Below the pieces are notes generated by a model. The model was not told the origin of the DNA, did no database searches, and was given only the letters and a program-made list of their open reading frames with translations. The position numbers were made by a program, and so were the translations under genes. Source: Firmicutes bacterium UBA2058 (GTDB lineage: Bacteria > Bacillota > Clostridia > Tissierellales > Sedimentibacteraceae). Taken from it: a stretch of 13,392 nt of DNA. The stretch covers positions 1 through 13,392 of the forward strand of contig DDAM01000054.1 of the NCBI GenBank assembly GCA_002332905.1. Reading direction: 5' to 3'. Positions 6,922 through 13,392 of the stretch are shown one piece after another (position 1 is the first letter of the stretch; every line of letters starts with the position of its first letter).

Positions 6922-8283
6922 TTAATAATTCTTGTCATTATTTTCATATTTTTTCTTATCAAGGTTAAATAAGGTTGTAGCTTCCTTAACAAAATCCTCG
7001 TTTGTTTTTGTTTTTAATAAACCTTCTAAAAGTCTTTCAGTAACATCAACTGTTTGGAAGTTGCTAAGTGCTTTTCTTATCTGCCAAATTGCTTGTAACT
7101 CTTCACTGCTTAACAATAAATCTTCTCTTCTTGTTCCAGATTTATTTATATCAAGAGCTGGGAATACACGTTTTTCAGATAATTTTCTATCAAGATGAAG
7201 CTCCATATTTCCAGTACCTTTAAACTCTTCAAATATTACATCATCCATTCTACTGCCTGTTTCAACAAGAGCTGTTGCAAGTATAGTAAGACTTCCACCA
7301 TTTTCAATATTTCTAGCAGCTCCAAAAAATCTTTTTGGGCTATGTAAAGCTCCTGGATCAAGACCTCCAGATAAAGTTCTTCCTGTTGGTGGGATAGTTA
7401 AATTATAGGCTCTAGCTAATCTGGTAATACTATCAAGTAATATTACTACATCCTTACCATGCTCAACTAGTCTTTTAGCTCTTTCAAGAACTATTTCTGC
7501 GACTTTTATATGATTTTTTGGCAATTCATCAAATGTTGAATAAACTACATCAGCATTAACTGATCTTCTCATATCAGTTACTTCTTCCGGTCTTTCATCT
7601 ATTAATAAAATTATAATTTCTATTTCTGGATAGTTTTTAGAAATACAATTTGCTATATTCTTTAAAATAGTTGTTTTTCCAGCCTTTGGTGGAGCAACTA
7701 TCATACCTCTTTGTCCTCTTCCAATAGGAGCAATTAAATCAGTAATTCTCATAGCAATGTCTCTTGGATTAGATTCTAGTTTTATTCTTTTATCAGGATA
7801 AATAGGAGTTAATGAATCAAAATCTTTTCTGTTTCTAGATAACTCTGGATCCAAATCATTGACTTGATTAACATATAGTAGTGCCTTAAACTTTTCTCCT
7901 TGCTTTGGAGCGCGAGTAATACCGTTTATTTTATCCCCAGTTCTTAGATGAAATCTTCTTATTTGAGAAGGTGAAATATAAACATCATCCTCACTTGTTA
8001 AATAATTATTAGTTCTTAAGAAACCATAACCATCTGGATGAGATTCTAATATACCCGAAACATGCAAAACTTCATTACTATTATCTATTTCTTCTGTAAG
8101 CCTTTCAGGTAAATCTTTTTTTGTCTTTTCCTTTTCTTCCTTCTTCTTTATACTTTCTATTTCACCAAGTATAACCTCTATAAGTTCACTCTTTTTATAT
8201 TTATAAGCATTAGAAATACCTTTGTCATGAGCTAAATCTCTTAATTCAGTAAGCTTCATATTTGACAAATCCGCTATATTCAA
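6922..8283 (-). CDS. rho: Transcription termination factor Rho
   Basis: The 453-aa protein has all Rho parts: an N-terminal SAP-like helical domain (1-40), a lysine/glutamate-rich linker (43-66), the cold-shock-like RNA-binding domain (about 72-143, HPDGYGFLR), Walker A (PPKAGKTT, 198-205), Walker B (VVILLDSITR, 279-288) and the Q-loop region (LSGGLDPGAL, 305-314). It is a hexameric RNA-dependent ATPase that ends transcription. Translation starts at TTG (8281-8283): GGAGG (8291-8295) lies 7 nt upstream, whereas the first internal ATG has no such site. A promoter lies at 8375-8403. It is transcribed away from the hydrogenase operon. Confidence 0.96.
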   Translation of the reverse strand: MNIADLSNMKLTELRDLAHDKGISNAYKYKKSELIEVILGEIESIKKKEEKEKTKKDLPERLTEEIDNSNEVLHVSGILESHPDGYGFLRTNNYLTSEDDVYISPSQIRRFHLRTGDKINGITRAPKQGEKFKALLYVNQVNDLDPELSRNRKDFDSLTPIYPDKRIKLESNPRDIAMRITDLIAPIGRGQRGMIVAPPKAGKTTILKNIANCISKNYPEIEIIILLIDERPEEVTDMRRSVNADVVYSTFDELPKNHIKVAEIVLERAKRLVEHGKDVVILLDSITRLARAYNLTIPPTGRTLSGGLDPGALHSPKRFFGAARNIENGGSLTILATALVETGSRMDDVIFEEFKGTGNMELHLDRKLSEKRVFPALDINKSGTRREDLLLSSEELQAIWQIRKALSNFQTVDVTERLLEGLLKTKTNEDFVKEATTLFNLDKKKYENNDKNY

Positions 8284-8374
8284 AAAAACACCTCCATGTA
8301 ATAATAGGCCTTATTCATATTTAATATTAACCATTAGGGAAATTGGTAAGATAAGTAAAACGAAAGGCAATTTT

Positions 8375-8403
8375 ATAATATCAAACTCCTTTTATTAAGT
8401 CAA
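8375..8403 (-). promoter_or_regulatory. Promoter of rho
   Basis: On the minus strand, TTGACT (8398-8403) and TATTAT (8375-8380) are separated by 17 nt. Transcription would begin near 8368, giving a leader of about 85 nt. Confidence 0.6.
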
Positions 8404-8434
8404 GAATTAAATTGAATTATAAACTTAAGCGTAT

Positions 8435-8452
8435 TTGTTAATTATTTAACAA
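8435..8452. promoter_or_regulatory. Rex redox-repressor operator
   Basis: TTGTTAA-TTAT-TTAACAA is a perfect 7-bp inverted repeat with a 4-nt spacer. This equals the consensus of the NADH/NAD+-sensing repressor Rex in clostridia (TTGTTAA-N4-TTAACAA). It ends 6 bp before the -35 box of the hydrogenase operon. Binding there would be expected to reduce transcription when NADH is low, and relief would follow when NADH accumulates. The rex gene itself is not in the window. Confidence 0.8.
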
Positions 8453-8458
8453 AATAAA

Positions 8459-8487
8459 TTGACATTTTAACCAAAAAAACATATAAT
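8459..8487 (+). promoter_or_regulatory. Promoter of the hydrogenase/phosphatase operon
   Basis: A perfect TTGACA (8459-8464), a 17-nt spacer and a perfect TATAAT (8482-8487) form a near-ideal sigma-A promoter. Transcription should begin near 8494. So strong a promoter next to a Rex operator fits control by repression. Confidence 0.88.
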
Positions 8488-8586
8488 AAAAGCGTCTTAG
8501 ATAAACTATGAGTTGTTTTTTTCTTTTTAATAAATCATTTTTTTATAATATAAAGATGTTCTTTTACTAGATAAGTTTTGACATAC

Positions 8587-8630
8587 AAATGTTGATAATA
8601 CTAGCTCCAGTTTAGTACATATCAACATTT
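8587..8630 (+). promoter_or_regulatory. 44-nt hairpin in the hydrogenase-operon leader
   Basis: AAATGTTGATA (8587-8597) pairs perfectly with 8620-8630. A small 1x2 internal loop follows, then TACTA (8599-8603) pairs with TAGTA (8613-8617) around the loop GCTCCAGTT. It ends about 30 nt before the first ATG and leaves the Shine-Dalgarno site free. It lacks a T-run, so it is not a simple terminator; it could stabilise the mRNA, bind a protein or ligand, or act as a DNA operator. Confidence 0.55.
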
Positions 8631-8661
8631 CATAATAAAATATAAAGTAGAGGTATATATT

Positions 8662-8910
8662 ATGCTAGATATATGTATTTGTGTTGGAAGTGCTTGTCAC
8701 TTAAAAGGTTCCTATGAGGTTATTGACAAATTAAAAAACTGCGTTAAAAAGAGTAAGCTTGAAAACAATATAACAATTAAAGCAGCATTTTGTCTAGGTC
8801 ATTGTACCGAAGCTGTCTCAGTTAAAATAGGTGATACCATATATTCAGTAGAACCATCAACAGCAGAACAATTTTTCAAAGAAAAGGTTCTCGGGAGCTT
8901 AGTTTTATGA
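8662..8910 (+). CDS. Thioredoxin-like [2Fe-2S] ferredoxin (NuoE/HydC-like)
   Basis: The 82-aa protein has the four cysteines of the thioredoxin-like [2Fe-2S] fold found in NuoE and hydrogenase HydC subunits: C7-x4-C12 near the N-terminus and C44-x3-C48 in FCLGHCTEA. It lacks the helical N-terminal part of full NuoE, so it is the bare ferredoxin domain. It is probably a cytosolic electron carrier or a small subunit for the HydS-like protein encoded next, with which it overlaps by 4 nt (ATGA), suggesting translational coupling. AGAGGT lies 7 nt before the ATG. It is the first gene of the Rex-site operon. Its direct partner is inferred, not shown. Confidence 0.88.
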   Translation: MLDICICVGSACHLKGSYEVIDKLKNCVKKSKLENNITIKAAFCLGHCTEAVSVKIGDTIYSVEPSTAEQFFKEKVLGSLVL

Positions 8911-10625
8911 AAATATTAGACTTTGTACCTGCCAATTGCAAGAATTGCTATAAATGTGTAAAAAACTGTAGTGTTAAAGCTATAAAGATGATAAATGACC
9001 AAGCTCAAATAATAGAGGAAAGATGCGTTGCTTGTGGAAAGTGTTTTTTAGTGTGCCCGCAAAATGCCAGAAATATATTAAGCGATTTAGATAATGTAGT
9101 TAATGCTATAAACGAAAATAAGAAAGTAATTATAAGTATAGCTCCATCATACCTTGGAATTTATAAAAATCCTTATAAATTAATTGGTGCTTTAAAAAAA
9201 TTTGGTGTTCATGCAGTAGAAGAAACTGCCATTGGTGCATCTAAAATTACTGAATTATATAGAGAATATATAGAAAACTCAGATGGTAAAAATATTATTA
9301 CGTCGTGTTGTCCTTCTGTAAACTTGATGATACAAATATATTATCCAGAACTTTTAGATAATTTAATACCTATTGACTCACCAATGATTGCTCATAGTAA
9401 AATGCTTAGAAATAAATATGGAAAAGATGCATATATAACATTTCTTGGTCCATGTATTGCGAAAAAATGTGAAGCATATCCATACCAAGTTGCCAATATA
9501 ATGGATGCTGTAATTTCCTTTGAAGAGCTGGAAAACTATTTCACTGAAAATAATATTGTTCTTGAGGATTGTGATGAAGAGATGCCAGATGACAATGGCA
9601 ACTTAACTGGCAAAAGATATCCTATCGAGCGAGGAATAATGGCAGGTATAAATGATGTTATCAACAAAAAAGGATATACAGGAATAGCTGCTTCAGGAGC
9701 TATGCATTGCAGAGAATTATTTGATGCTTTAAAAAATAATAATCTTACTAATATTTGTGTAGAAGCTAATATGTGCGAAGGCGGCTGTATGGGCGGACCT
9801 GCTATATCTAAAGAAGAAAAAAATGTATATATGAGAAGAATACTTATAAAAAACAAGTTGAACCAAAATGTAGATATTAAGAAGATTCATCATAGTAATG
9901 AAAACGATATAGATTACTCTAGAAAATTTAGAAATAGACAACTTCAAGAACATAAATATACTGAAGAACAAATAATAGAAGTTTTAGAAAAAATTGGAAA
10001 ACACTCAAAATCTGATGAACTTAATTGTGGATCGTGCGGATATGAAACATGCCGTGAAAAGGCTATATCTGTTTTAGATGGTCTCTCATATCCGGAAATG
10101 TGTCTTCCATATATGAGAAGTAAGGCTGAAAGAATATCAAATATTAGCTTTGAGTATTCACCTAATATATTATTTATTGTCGATGAAAATCTTAATATAC
10201 TTGATTTAAATCCAAAGGCAGAGCAAGCATTCAATGCCAAAGTTGACCATATGCGAGGTTTACATCTATCTACTTTAATGCCTACTGAGGATTGTGAGGA
10301 AGTAATAAAAACCGGAAACAGTATTTTAAGTAAGAAAACTATAATTGATAAATATGGACTAGTTGTATACAACAGTATTATTTACTTGCCTAAATTAAAA
10401 ATATTATTAGGTATATTATTGGATGTAACTGATGAAGAACAAAAGAAGGATAAACTGCTAACGTTAAAGTTAAGTACAATAGAAACCGCTGATAAGGTTA
10501 TTGAAAAGCAAATGCGTGTAGCACAGGAAATTGCAGGATTGCTTGGCGAAACCACCGCTGAAACAAAAACAACACTTTTAAAGCTTAAGAAAATAGTAGC
10601 AGATGAAGAGAGTGATATGAAATGA
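8907..10625 (+). CDS. Sensory-type [FeFe]-hydrogenase homologue with PAS domain (HydS-like, group C)
   Basis: The 572-aa protein has two [4Fe-4S] ferredoxin motifs (C11/14/17/21 and C40/43/46/50), then an H-cluster domain (about 70-300): TSCCPS (C134, C135), GPCIAKKCE (C183, K186, E189) and MCEGGCMGGP (C290, C294). All four predicted H-cluster cysteines (C135, C183, C290, C294) are present. A further four-cysteine FeS domain follows (C374, C377, C382, C399), then a PAS domain (about 412-510) and a C-terminal helix. This architecture matches group C putative sensory hydrogenases, thought to sense H2 or redox state rather than to turn over H2 fast. Relative to Clostridium pasteurianum CpI, the M353 position is G181 and the M497 position is N288. 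The stop overlaps the phosphatase start by 4 nt, which ties the two functionally. There is no kinase or cyclase output domain. Confidence 0.9.
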   Translation: MKILDFVPANCKNCYKCVKNCSVKAIKMINDQAQIIEERCVACGKCFLVCPQNARNILSDLDNVVNAINENKKVIISIAPSYLGIYKNPYKLIGALKKFGVHAVEETAIGASKITELYREYIENSDGKNIITSCCPSVNLMIQIYYPELLDNLIPIDSPMIAHSKMLRNKYGKDAYITFLGPCIAKKCEAYPYQVANIMDAVISFEELENYFTENNIVLEDCDEEMPDDNGNLTGKRYPIERGIMAGINDVINKKGYTGIAASGAMHCRELFDALKNNNLTNICVEANMCEGGCMGGPAISKEEKNVYMRRILIKNKLNQNVDIKKIHHSNENDIDYSRKFRNRQLQEHKYTEEQIIEVLEKIGKHSKSDELNCGSCGYETCREKAISVLDGLSYPEMCLPYMRSKAERISNISFEYSPNILFIVDENLNILDLNPKAEQAFNAKVDHMRGLHLSTLMPTEDCEEVIKTGNSILSKKTIIDKYGLVVYNSIIYLPKLKILLGILLDVTDEEQKKDKLLTLKLSTIETADKVIEKQMRVAQEIAGLLGETTAETKTTLLKLKKIVADEESDMK

Positions 10626-11788
10626 AATATTTTTTAGACATAAATTATAAAAGCATAAATAAATTTGGAGAAGAGCTATGCGGTGACAAAGTGGAAGTAG
10701 TGCCTACGGATGACGGCTATATAGCAGTACTTTCTGATGGACTTGGCAGTGGTGTAAAAGCAAATATTTTATCTACCTTAACTTCTAAAATTGCAGCGAC
10801 AATGCTAAAAAATGGAGCAACCATAGAGGAAACTATTGAAACTATTATTAATACCTTGCCAGAATGTAAGGTTAGAAGGCTTGCATATTCAACTTTTACA
10901 ATAGTTAAAATAGACCATGACTATAATGCATATATTGCAGAGTACGATAGTCCTAATTTTTTTTACTATAAGAATGGCTTTAATGTGAATGTAGAAAAAA
11001 GAGAATTGATTATCGGATCTAAGAAGGTATATGAATCAAATATTAAGCTAAACCTTGGTGACACAATAAATGTTATTAGTGACGGAGCACTACATGCCGG
11101 TATAGGAGGAATGCTCAATTTAGGGTGGGGTTGGGATGAGATAAATGAATATCTTTATGGACTAAACAAAATCAATCCTACCTCGCAGATTTTGAATGGT
11201 AACTTCATAGGTGTATGTAACAATTTATATGATAATAAACCAGGTGATGATACTACTATACTGACTATAAAAGTTAGAAAGCCTGAATATATTGATTTAT
11301 TTGTAGGCCCTCCGTCAAACAAAAAACTTGATTCATTCTTAGTTGAAAAAATGGTTGAAGGAGATTCCAAAAAAATCATTTGCGGAGGTACAACAGCATT
11401 AATTGCTAAGAGAGAGCTAAATAAAGAAATGACTGTAGATATTGATTCCATGACTAAAGATATTCCTCCTATAGCATACATGGATGGATTTGATCTTGTA
11501 ACGGAGGGTGTATTAACACTTGGTAAAACATTGGAAAAAATTAAATTATTTAACTCTAACTCATATGATAATTATATTGATGATAAAAACTATGATGGAT
11601 GTTCAATATTAACTAAAATGTTAATGGAGGATAGCACTCACATTAACTTTTATATAGGAAAAGCTGTAAATCCTGCACATCAAAATCCAAATTTTCCAGC
11701 AGGATTTAATATTAAGTTAAAAATAATATATGATTTAATGGAAGAATTAAAAAAGGCTGGAAAAGAAGTTACTTCTACATACTTATGA
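10622..11788 (+). CDS. SpoIIE/PP2C-type serine/threonine phosphatase with C-terminal extension
   Basis: The 388-aa protein begins with a PP2C/SpoIIE phosphatase domain (about 1-217). Its metal-binding motifs are visible: GD (21-22), LSDGLGSG (D39, G40), VISDGALHAG (D154) and GDDTT (D209, D210). Residues 220-388 form a second domain with GGTTALIAKREL and DGFDLVTEGVLTLGK, which I know only as an uncharacterised extension in such phosphatases. There are no membrane segments. The 4-nt overlap with the HydS-like gene suggests that the phosphatase is the output of that sensor, removing phosphate from a Ser/Thr of an unknown protein such as an anti-sigma antagonist. No STAS protein, anti-sigma kinase or Ser/Thr kinase is encoded in the window. 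Confidence 0.88.
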   Translation: MKYFLDINYKSINKFGEELCGDKVEVVPTDDGYIAVLSDGLGSGVKANILSTLTSKIAATMLKNGATIEETIETIINTLPECKVRRLAYSTFTIVKIDHDYNAYIAEYDSPNFFYYKNGFNVNVEKRELIIGSKKVYESNIKLNLGDTINVISDGALHAGIGGMLNLGWGWDEINEYLYGLNKINPTSQILNGNFIGVCNNLYDNKPGDDTTILTIKVRKPEYIDLFVGPPSNKKLDSFLVEKMVEGDSKKIICGGTTALIAKRELNKEMTVDIDSMTKDIPPIAYMDGFDLVTEGVLTLGKTLEKIKLFNSNSYDNYIDDKNYDGCSILTKMLMEDSTHINFYIGKAVNPAHQNPNFPAGFNIKLKIIYDLMEELKKAGKEVTSTYL

Positions 11789-11837
11789 GACAAAAATCAT
11801 CTTTTGCCAAAATAAAATAATAAAACCAATATAATTA

Positions 11838-11876
11838 GCACCAAGTCCATGCTTAACCTTTCATGGTACTTTGTGC
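11838..11876 (+). promoter_or_regulatory. Intercistronic hairpin before the second hydrogenase gene
   Basis: Positions 11838-11851 (GCACCAAGTCCATG) pair with 11862-11876 except for one mismatch and one bulge, around a 10-nt loop. There is no T-run. It lies in the 110-nt gap after the phosphatase stop, and AGGAGG (11880-11885) follows at once. The 3' half of the stem (GTGC) can instead pair with GCAC at 11885-11888, next to the ribosome site, so two exclusive folds are possible. Confidence 0.5.
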
Positions 11877-11879
11877 AAC

Positions 11880-11885
11880 AGGAGG
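11880..11885 (+). promoter_or_regulatory. Unusually distant ribosome-binding site of the second hydrogenase gene
   Basis: AGGAGG is a perfect core but stands 13 nt before the ATG at 11899, longer than the usual 5-9. An in-frame ATA at 11893 would be 7 nt away, but ATA is a very rare start. An in-frame ATG at 11863 lies before the site and inside the hairpin, and lacks a Shine-Dalgarno site. Confidence 0.55.
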
Positions 11886-11898
11886 CACGGACATAAAA

Positions 11899-13353
11899 AT
11901 GAAAAAATTTGATAATCACGTACAATATATAAAATACTCAGTTTTAAAAGAAGTCCTTAAATCTGAATTAAATGATAATTTATTAAAGGATCTATTAAAT
12001 ATTCCTAAAAAAATAGTACCAGGTCCTAAGCCAGAAACAAGATGCTGTATTTACAAGGAAAGAGCAATAATAAACGAAAGAATAAAGCAAATTTTTTATG
12101 AATATAATGATTATGTAGTTAATACAATTGAACTTGCTTGTGATGAATGTCCCGTAAATAGATTTTCTGTGACAGAGGCTTGTAGAGGTTGTTTAGCACA
12201 TCATTGTAAGGACAATTGTCCTGTAGGTGCAATAGAAATATACAATAAAAGAGCTCATATAAACCAAGAAAAATGCATTGAGTGTGGAAAGTGTCATAAA
12301 ATGTGTCAATTTGAAGCTATATCGGATGTAAAAAGACCATGCCATACATCATGCAAGGTTGATGCAATAAAAATTGATCCGATTACAAAAAAAGCAATTA
12401 TTGATAGAGAAAAGTGTATATCATGTGGTGCATGCATATCAAGATGTCCTTTTGGTGCGATAACAGATAAATCACATATATTAGAAATTGTAAGAAGCAT
12501 TAAAAATTCAGATAATAACACAAATTATAAGGTATATTGTGTTATAGCTCCTGCTATAGCTGCACAATTTCCAGAAAACTCAATTGAACAAGTTGTTGAG
12601 GCATTAAAGCAGTTAGGTTTTTATGATGTTGTTGAGGCAGCTATAGGCGCTGACATTGTCGCACAGTATGAGACAAGCCACCTTGTTGAGGAATTAAAGC
12701 ATAAAAAATTTATTACATCCTCCTGTTGCCCTGCATTTGTTTCATTAATAAAGAAAAAATACAGTGAACTTTCAGAAAACATATCAACAGCAGTTTCTCC
12801 AATGATTGCTGTAGCTAGATTAATTAAGCACACTGACCCAAATAGTAAAATAGTTTTTATTGGACCTTGTGTGGCTAAAAAAGAAGAAGTATCTTATGAA
12901 GAATATAGAAATGATATTGAATTTGCCATGAGTTTTGAAGAGCTTCAAGCCTTTCTAGATGCTAAAGAAATTGATGTTTCTGCTTGTGAGGAAAAGCCTC
13001 TAGAAAACGCTTCAAAATTCGGAAGAATATTTGCTCGTTCTGGTGGATTAACCGAGGCAGTTAAGCATGTTATTGAAGATAATGATTATGATATAAAATT
13101 AAAACCAGTTGTATGTAATGGCCTAGCAGAATGTGAAAAGGCACTAAAGCTAGCTAAAGTAGGAAAATTAGATGGTAATTTTATTGAAGGAATGATTTGT
13201 GAGGGTGGATGTGTAAACGGTCCAGTATCTTTAAATAGAAAACCAACCAACACTATGTGCATTAACAAATATGCAGAAAAAGCTAAGGAAAAATCAGTTA
13301 AAGACTCAATAAGAGTATTCAAATTAGAAGAAATAAATTTAGATACAAAATAA
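11899..13353 (+). CDS. [FeFe]-hydrogenase homologue with ferredoxin domains (group B-like)
   Basis: The 484-aa protein starts MKKFDNHVQYIKY and has a cysteine-rich N-terminal region. C81, C84, C95, C98, C103 and C107 are followed by C126/129/132/136, by C148 and C152, and by C173/176/179/183, enough for about three or four [4Fe-4S] clusters. The H-cluster domain (about 210-450) has TSSCCPAF (C276, C277), GPCVAKKEE (C324, K327, E330) and MICEGGCVNGP (C434, C438), so all four ligands and the usual proton-relay cysteine position are kept. The CpI M353 position is G322, while M497 is kept as M432. This pattern fits group B monomeric enzymes, presumed to exchange electrons between H2 and ferredoxin in the cytosol. 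Maturases HydE, HydF and HydG are not in the window. It probably belongs to the same operon as the sensor and phosphatase. Confidence 0.9.
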   Translation: MKKFDNHVQYIKYSVLKEVLKSELNDNLLKDLLNIPKKIVPGPKPETRCCIYKERAIINERIKQIFYEYNDYVVNTIELACDECPVNRFSVTEACRGCLAHHCKDNCPVGAIEIYNKRAHINQEKCIECGKCHKMCQFEAISDVKRPCHTSCKVDAIKIDPITKKAIIDREKCISCGACISRCPFGAITDKSHILEIVRSIKNSDNNTNYKVYCVIAPAIAAQFPENSIEQVVEALKQLGFYDVVEAAIGADIVAQYETSHLVEELKHKKFITSSCCPAFVSLIKKKYSELSENISTAVSPMIAVARLIKHTDPNSKIVFIGPCVAKKEEVSYEEYRNDIEFAMSFEELQAFLDAKEIDVSACEEKPLENASKFGRIFARSGGLTEAVKHVIEDNDYDIKLKPVVCNGLAECEKALKLAKVGKLDGNFIEGMICEGGCVNGPVSLNRKPTNTMCINKYAEKAKEKSVKDSIRVFKLEEINLDTK

Positions 13354-13392
13354 CATTATATAAAAAAACAATTTAAGTACAAAAATGCACTA
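13354..13392. other. Short right end without a visible signal
   Basis: The 39 bases after the last stop are A/T-rich. No hairpin terminator is visible, so the operon could continue beyond the window. Confidence 0.6.

Larger units (their letters stand above)
8284..8661. promoter_or_regulatory. Divergent control region between rho and the hydrogenase operon
   Basis: This 378-bp gap has no gene. It contains the rho promoter and ribosome-binding site on the minus strand, a Rex-type operator, the hydrogenase-operon promoter on the plus strand, and a leader of about 168 nt ending in AGAGGT before the first hydrogenase-operon ATG. That leader holds T-rich stretches and one strong hairpin. No T-box or known riboswitch motif was seen. 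Confidence 0.8.

Noticed and set aside
8494..8661. T-box or other known riboswitch in the hydrogenase leader
   Set aside because: No T-box GGUGG-type motif, no terminator/antiterminator pair with a T-run, and no riboswitch core I recognise.
9536..9856. Minus-strand frames opposite the HydS-like gene (also around 9944-10372)
   Set aside because: These are antisense shadows of a clearly coding strand with conserved cysteine motifs and show no family features.
11804..11835. Separate promoter for the second hydrogenase gene (TTGCCA and TATAAT)
   Set aside because: The TATAAT is good, but the spacer is 20 nt and the -35 is weak; in AT-rich DNA this is not enough to call it.
11863..11898. 12-residue N-terminal extension of the second hydrogenase from ATG at 11863
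   Set aside because: No Shine-Dalgarno site precedes it, it starts inside a hairpin stem, and the AGGAGG lies downstream of it. The start MKKFDNHVQ fits the family better.
1..13392. CRISPR array, tRNA, rRNA or insertion sequence
   Set aside because: No regularly spaced repeats, cloverleaf or rRNA sequence, or transposase was seen on either strand.

Overview
The window is AT-rich chromosomal DNA that looks like an anaerobic, low-GC Gram-positive bacterium of the Clostridia. Three things point there: the dnaX-ybaB-recR-yaaL-bofA gene order typical of Firmicutes, purine-rich Shine-Dalgarno sites (GGAGG type) in front of most genes, and an operon with two [FeFe]-hydrogenase-type proteins. The genus cannot be fixed from this sequence.

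Layout. Positions 1-430 carry no supported gene but hold two strong inverted repeats (192-232, and a nested one at 245-351). From 2325 down to 431 (minus strand) lies a two-gene unit: a 366-aa protein with a C-terminal ArsR-type winged helix, then a xylose-isomerase-like TIM-barrel protein. From 6239 down to 2488 (minus strand) lies a DNA-metabolism unit: dnaX, ybaB/ebfC, recR, yaaL (DUF2508), bofA and a small exported protein. It starts from a promoter at 6413-6441, passes through a strongly folded leader, and ends at an intrinsic terminator at 2433-2470. rpmE (own promoter and terminator) and rho (TTG start, own promoter) follow upstream, also on the minus strand.

From 8662 to 13353 (plus strand) is the accessory centrepiece: a small thioredoxin-like [2Fe-2S] protein, a PAS-containing sensory-type [FeFe]-hydrogenase homologue (group C-like), a SpoIIE/PP2C-type phosphatase with an extra C-terminal domain, and a second ferredoxin-rich [FeFe]-hydrogenase homologue (group B-like). 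The first three genes are joined by 4-nt ATGA overlaps. The operon has a near-consensus sigma-A promoter (TTGACA-17-TATAAT). Six bases upstream of it sits an exact 18-bp match to the clostridial Rex operator (TTGTTAA-N4-TTAACAA), so NADH/NAD+ control is likely. My inference is that the HydS-like protein senses H2 or redox state through its H-cluster and PAS domain, and that the phosphatase passes this on to an unknown phosphoprotein. The same gene set is known from other clostridia, but its signalling output is, to my knowledge, not established.

The most notable non-coding signals are the Rex site, a 44-nt hairpin in the hydrogenase leader, a hairpin before the second hydrogenase gene, the multi-hairpin dnaX leader, a terminator-like hairpin that includes the yaaL Shine-Dalgarno site, and the nested palindrome at the left end.
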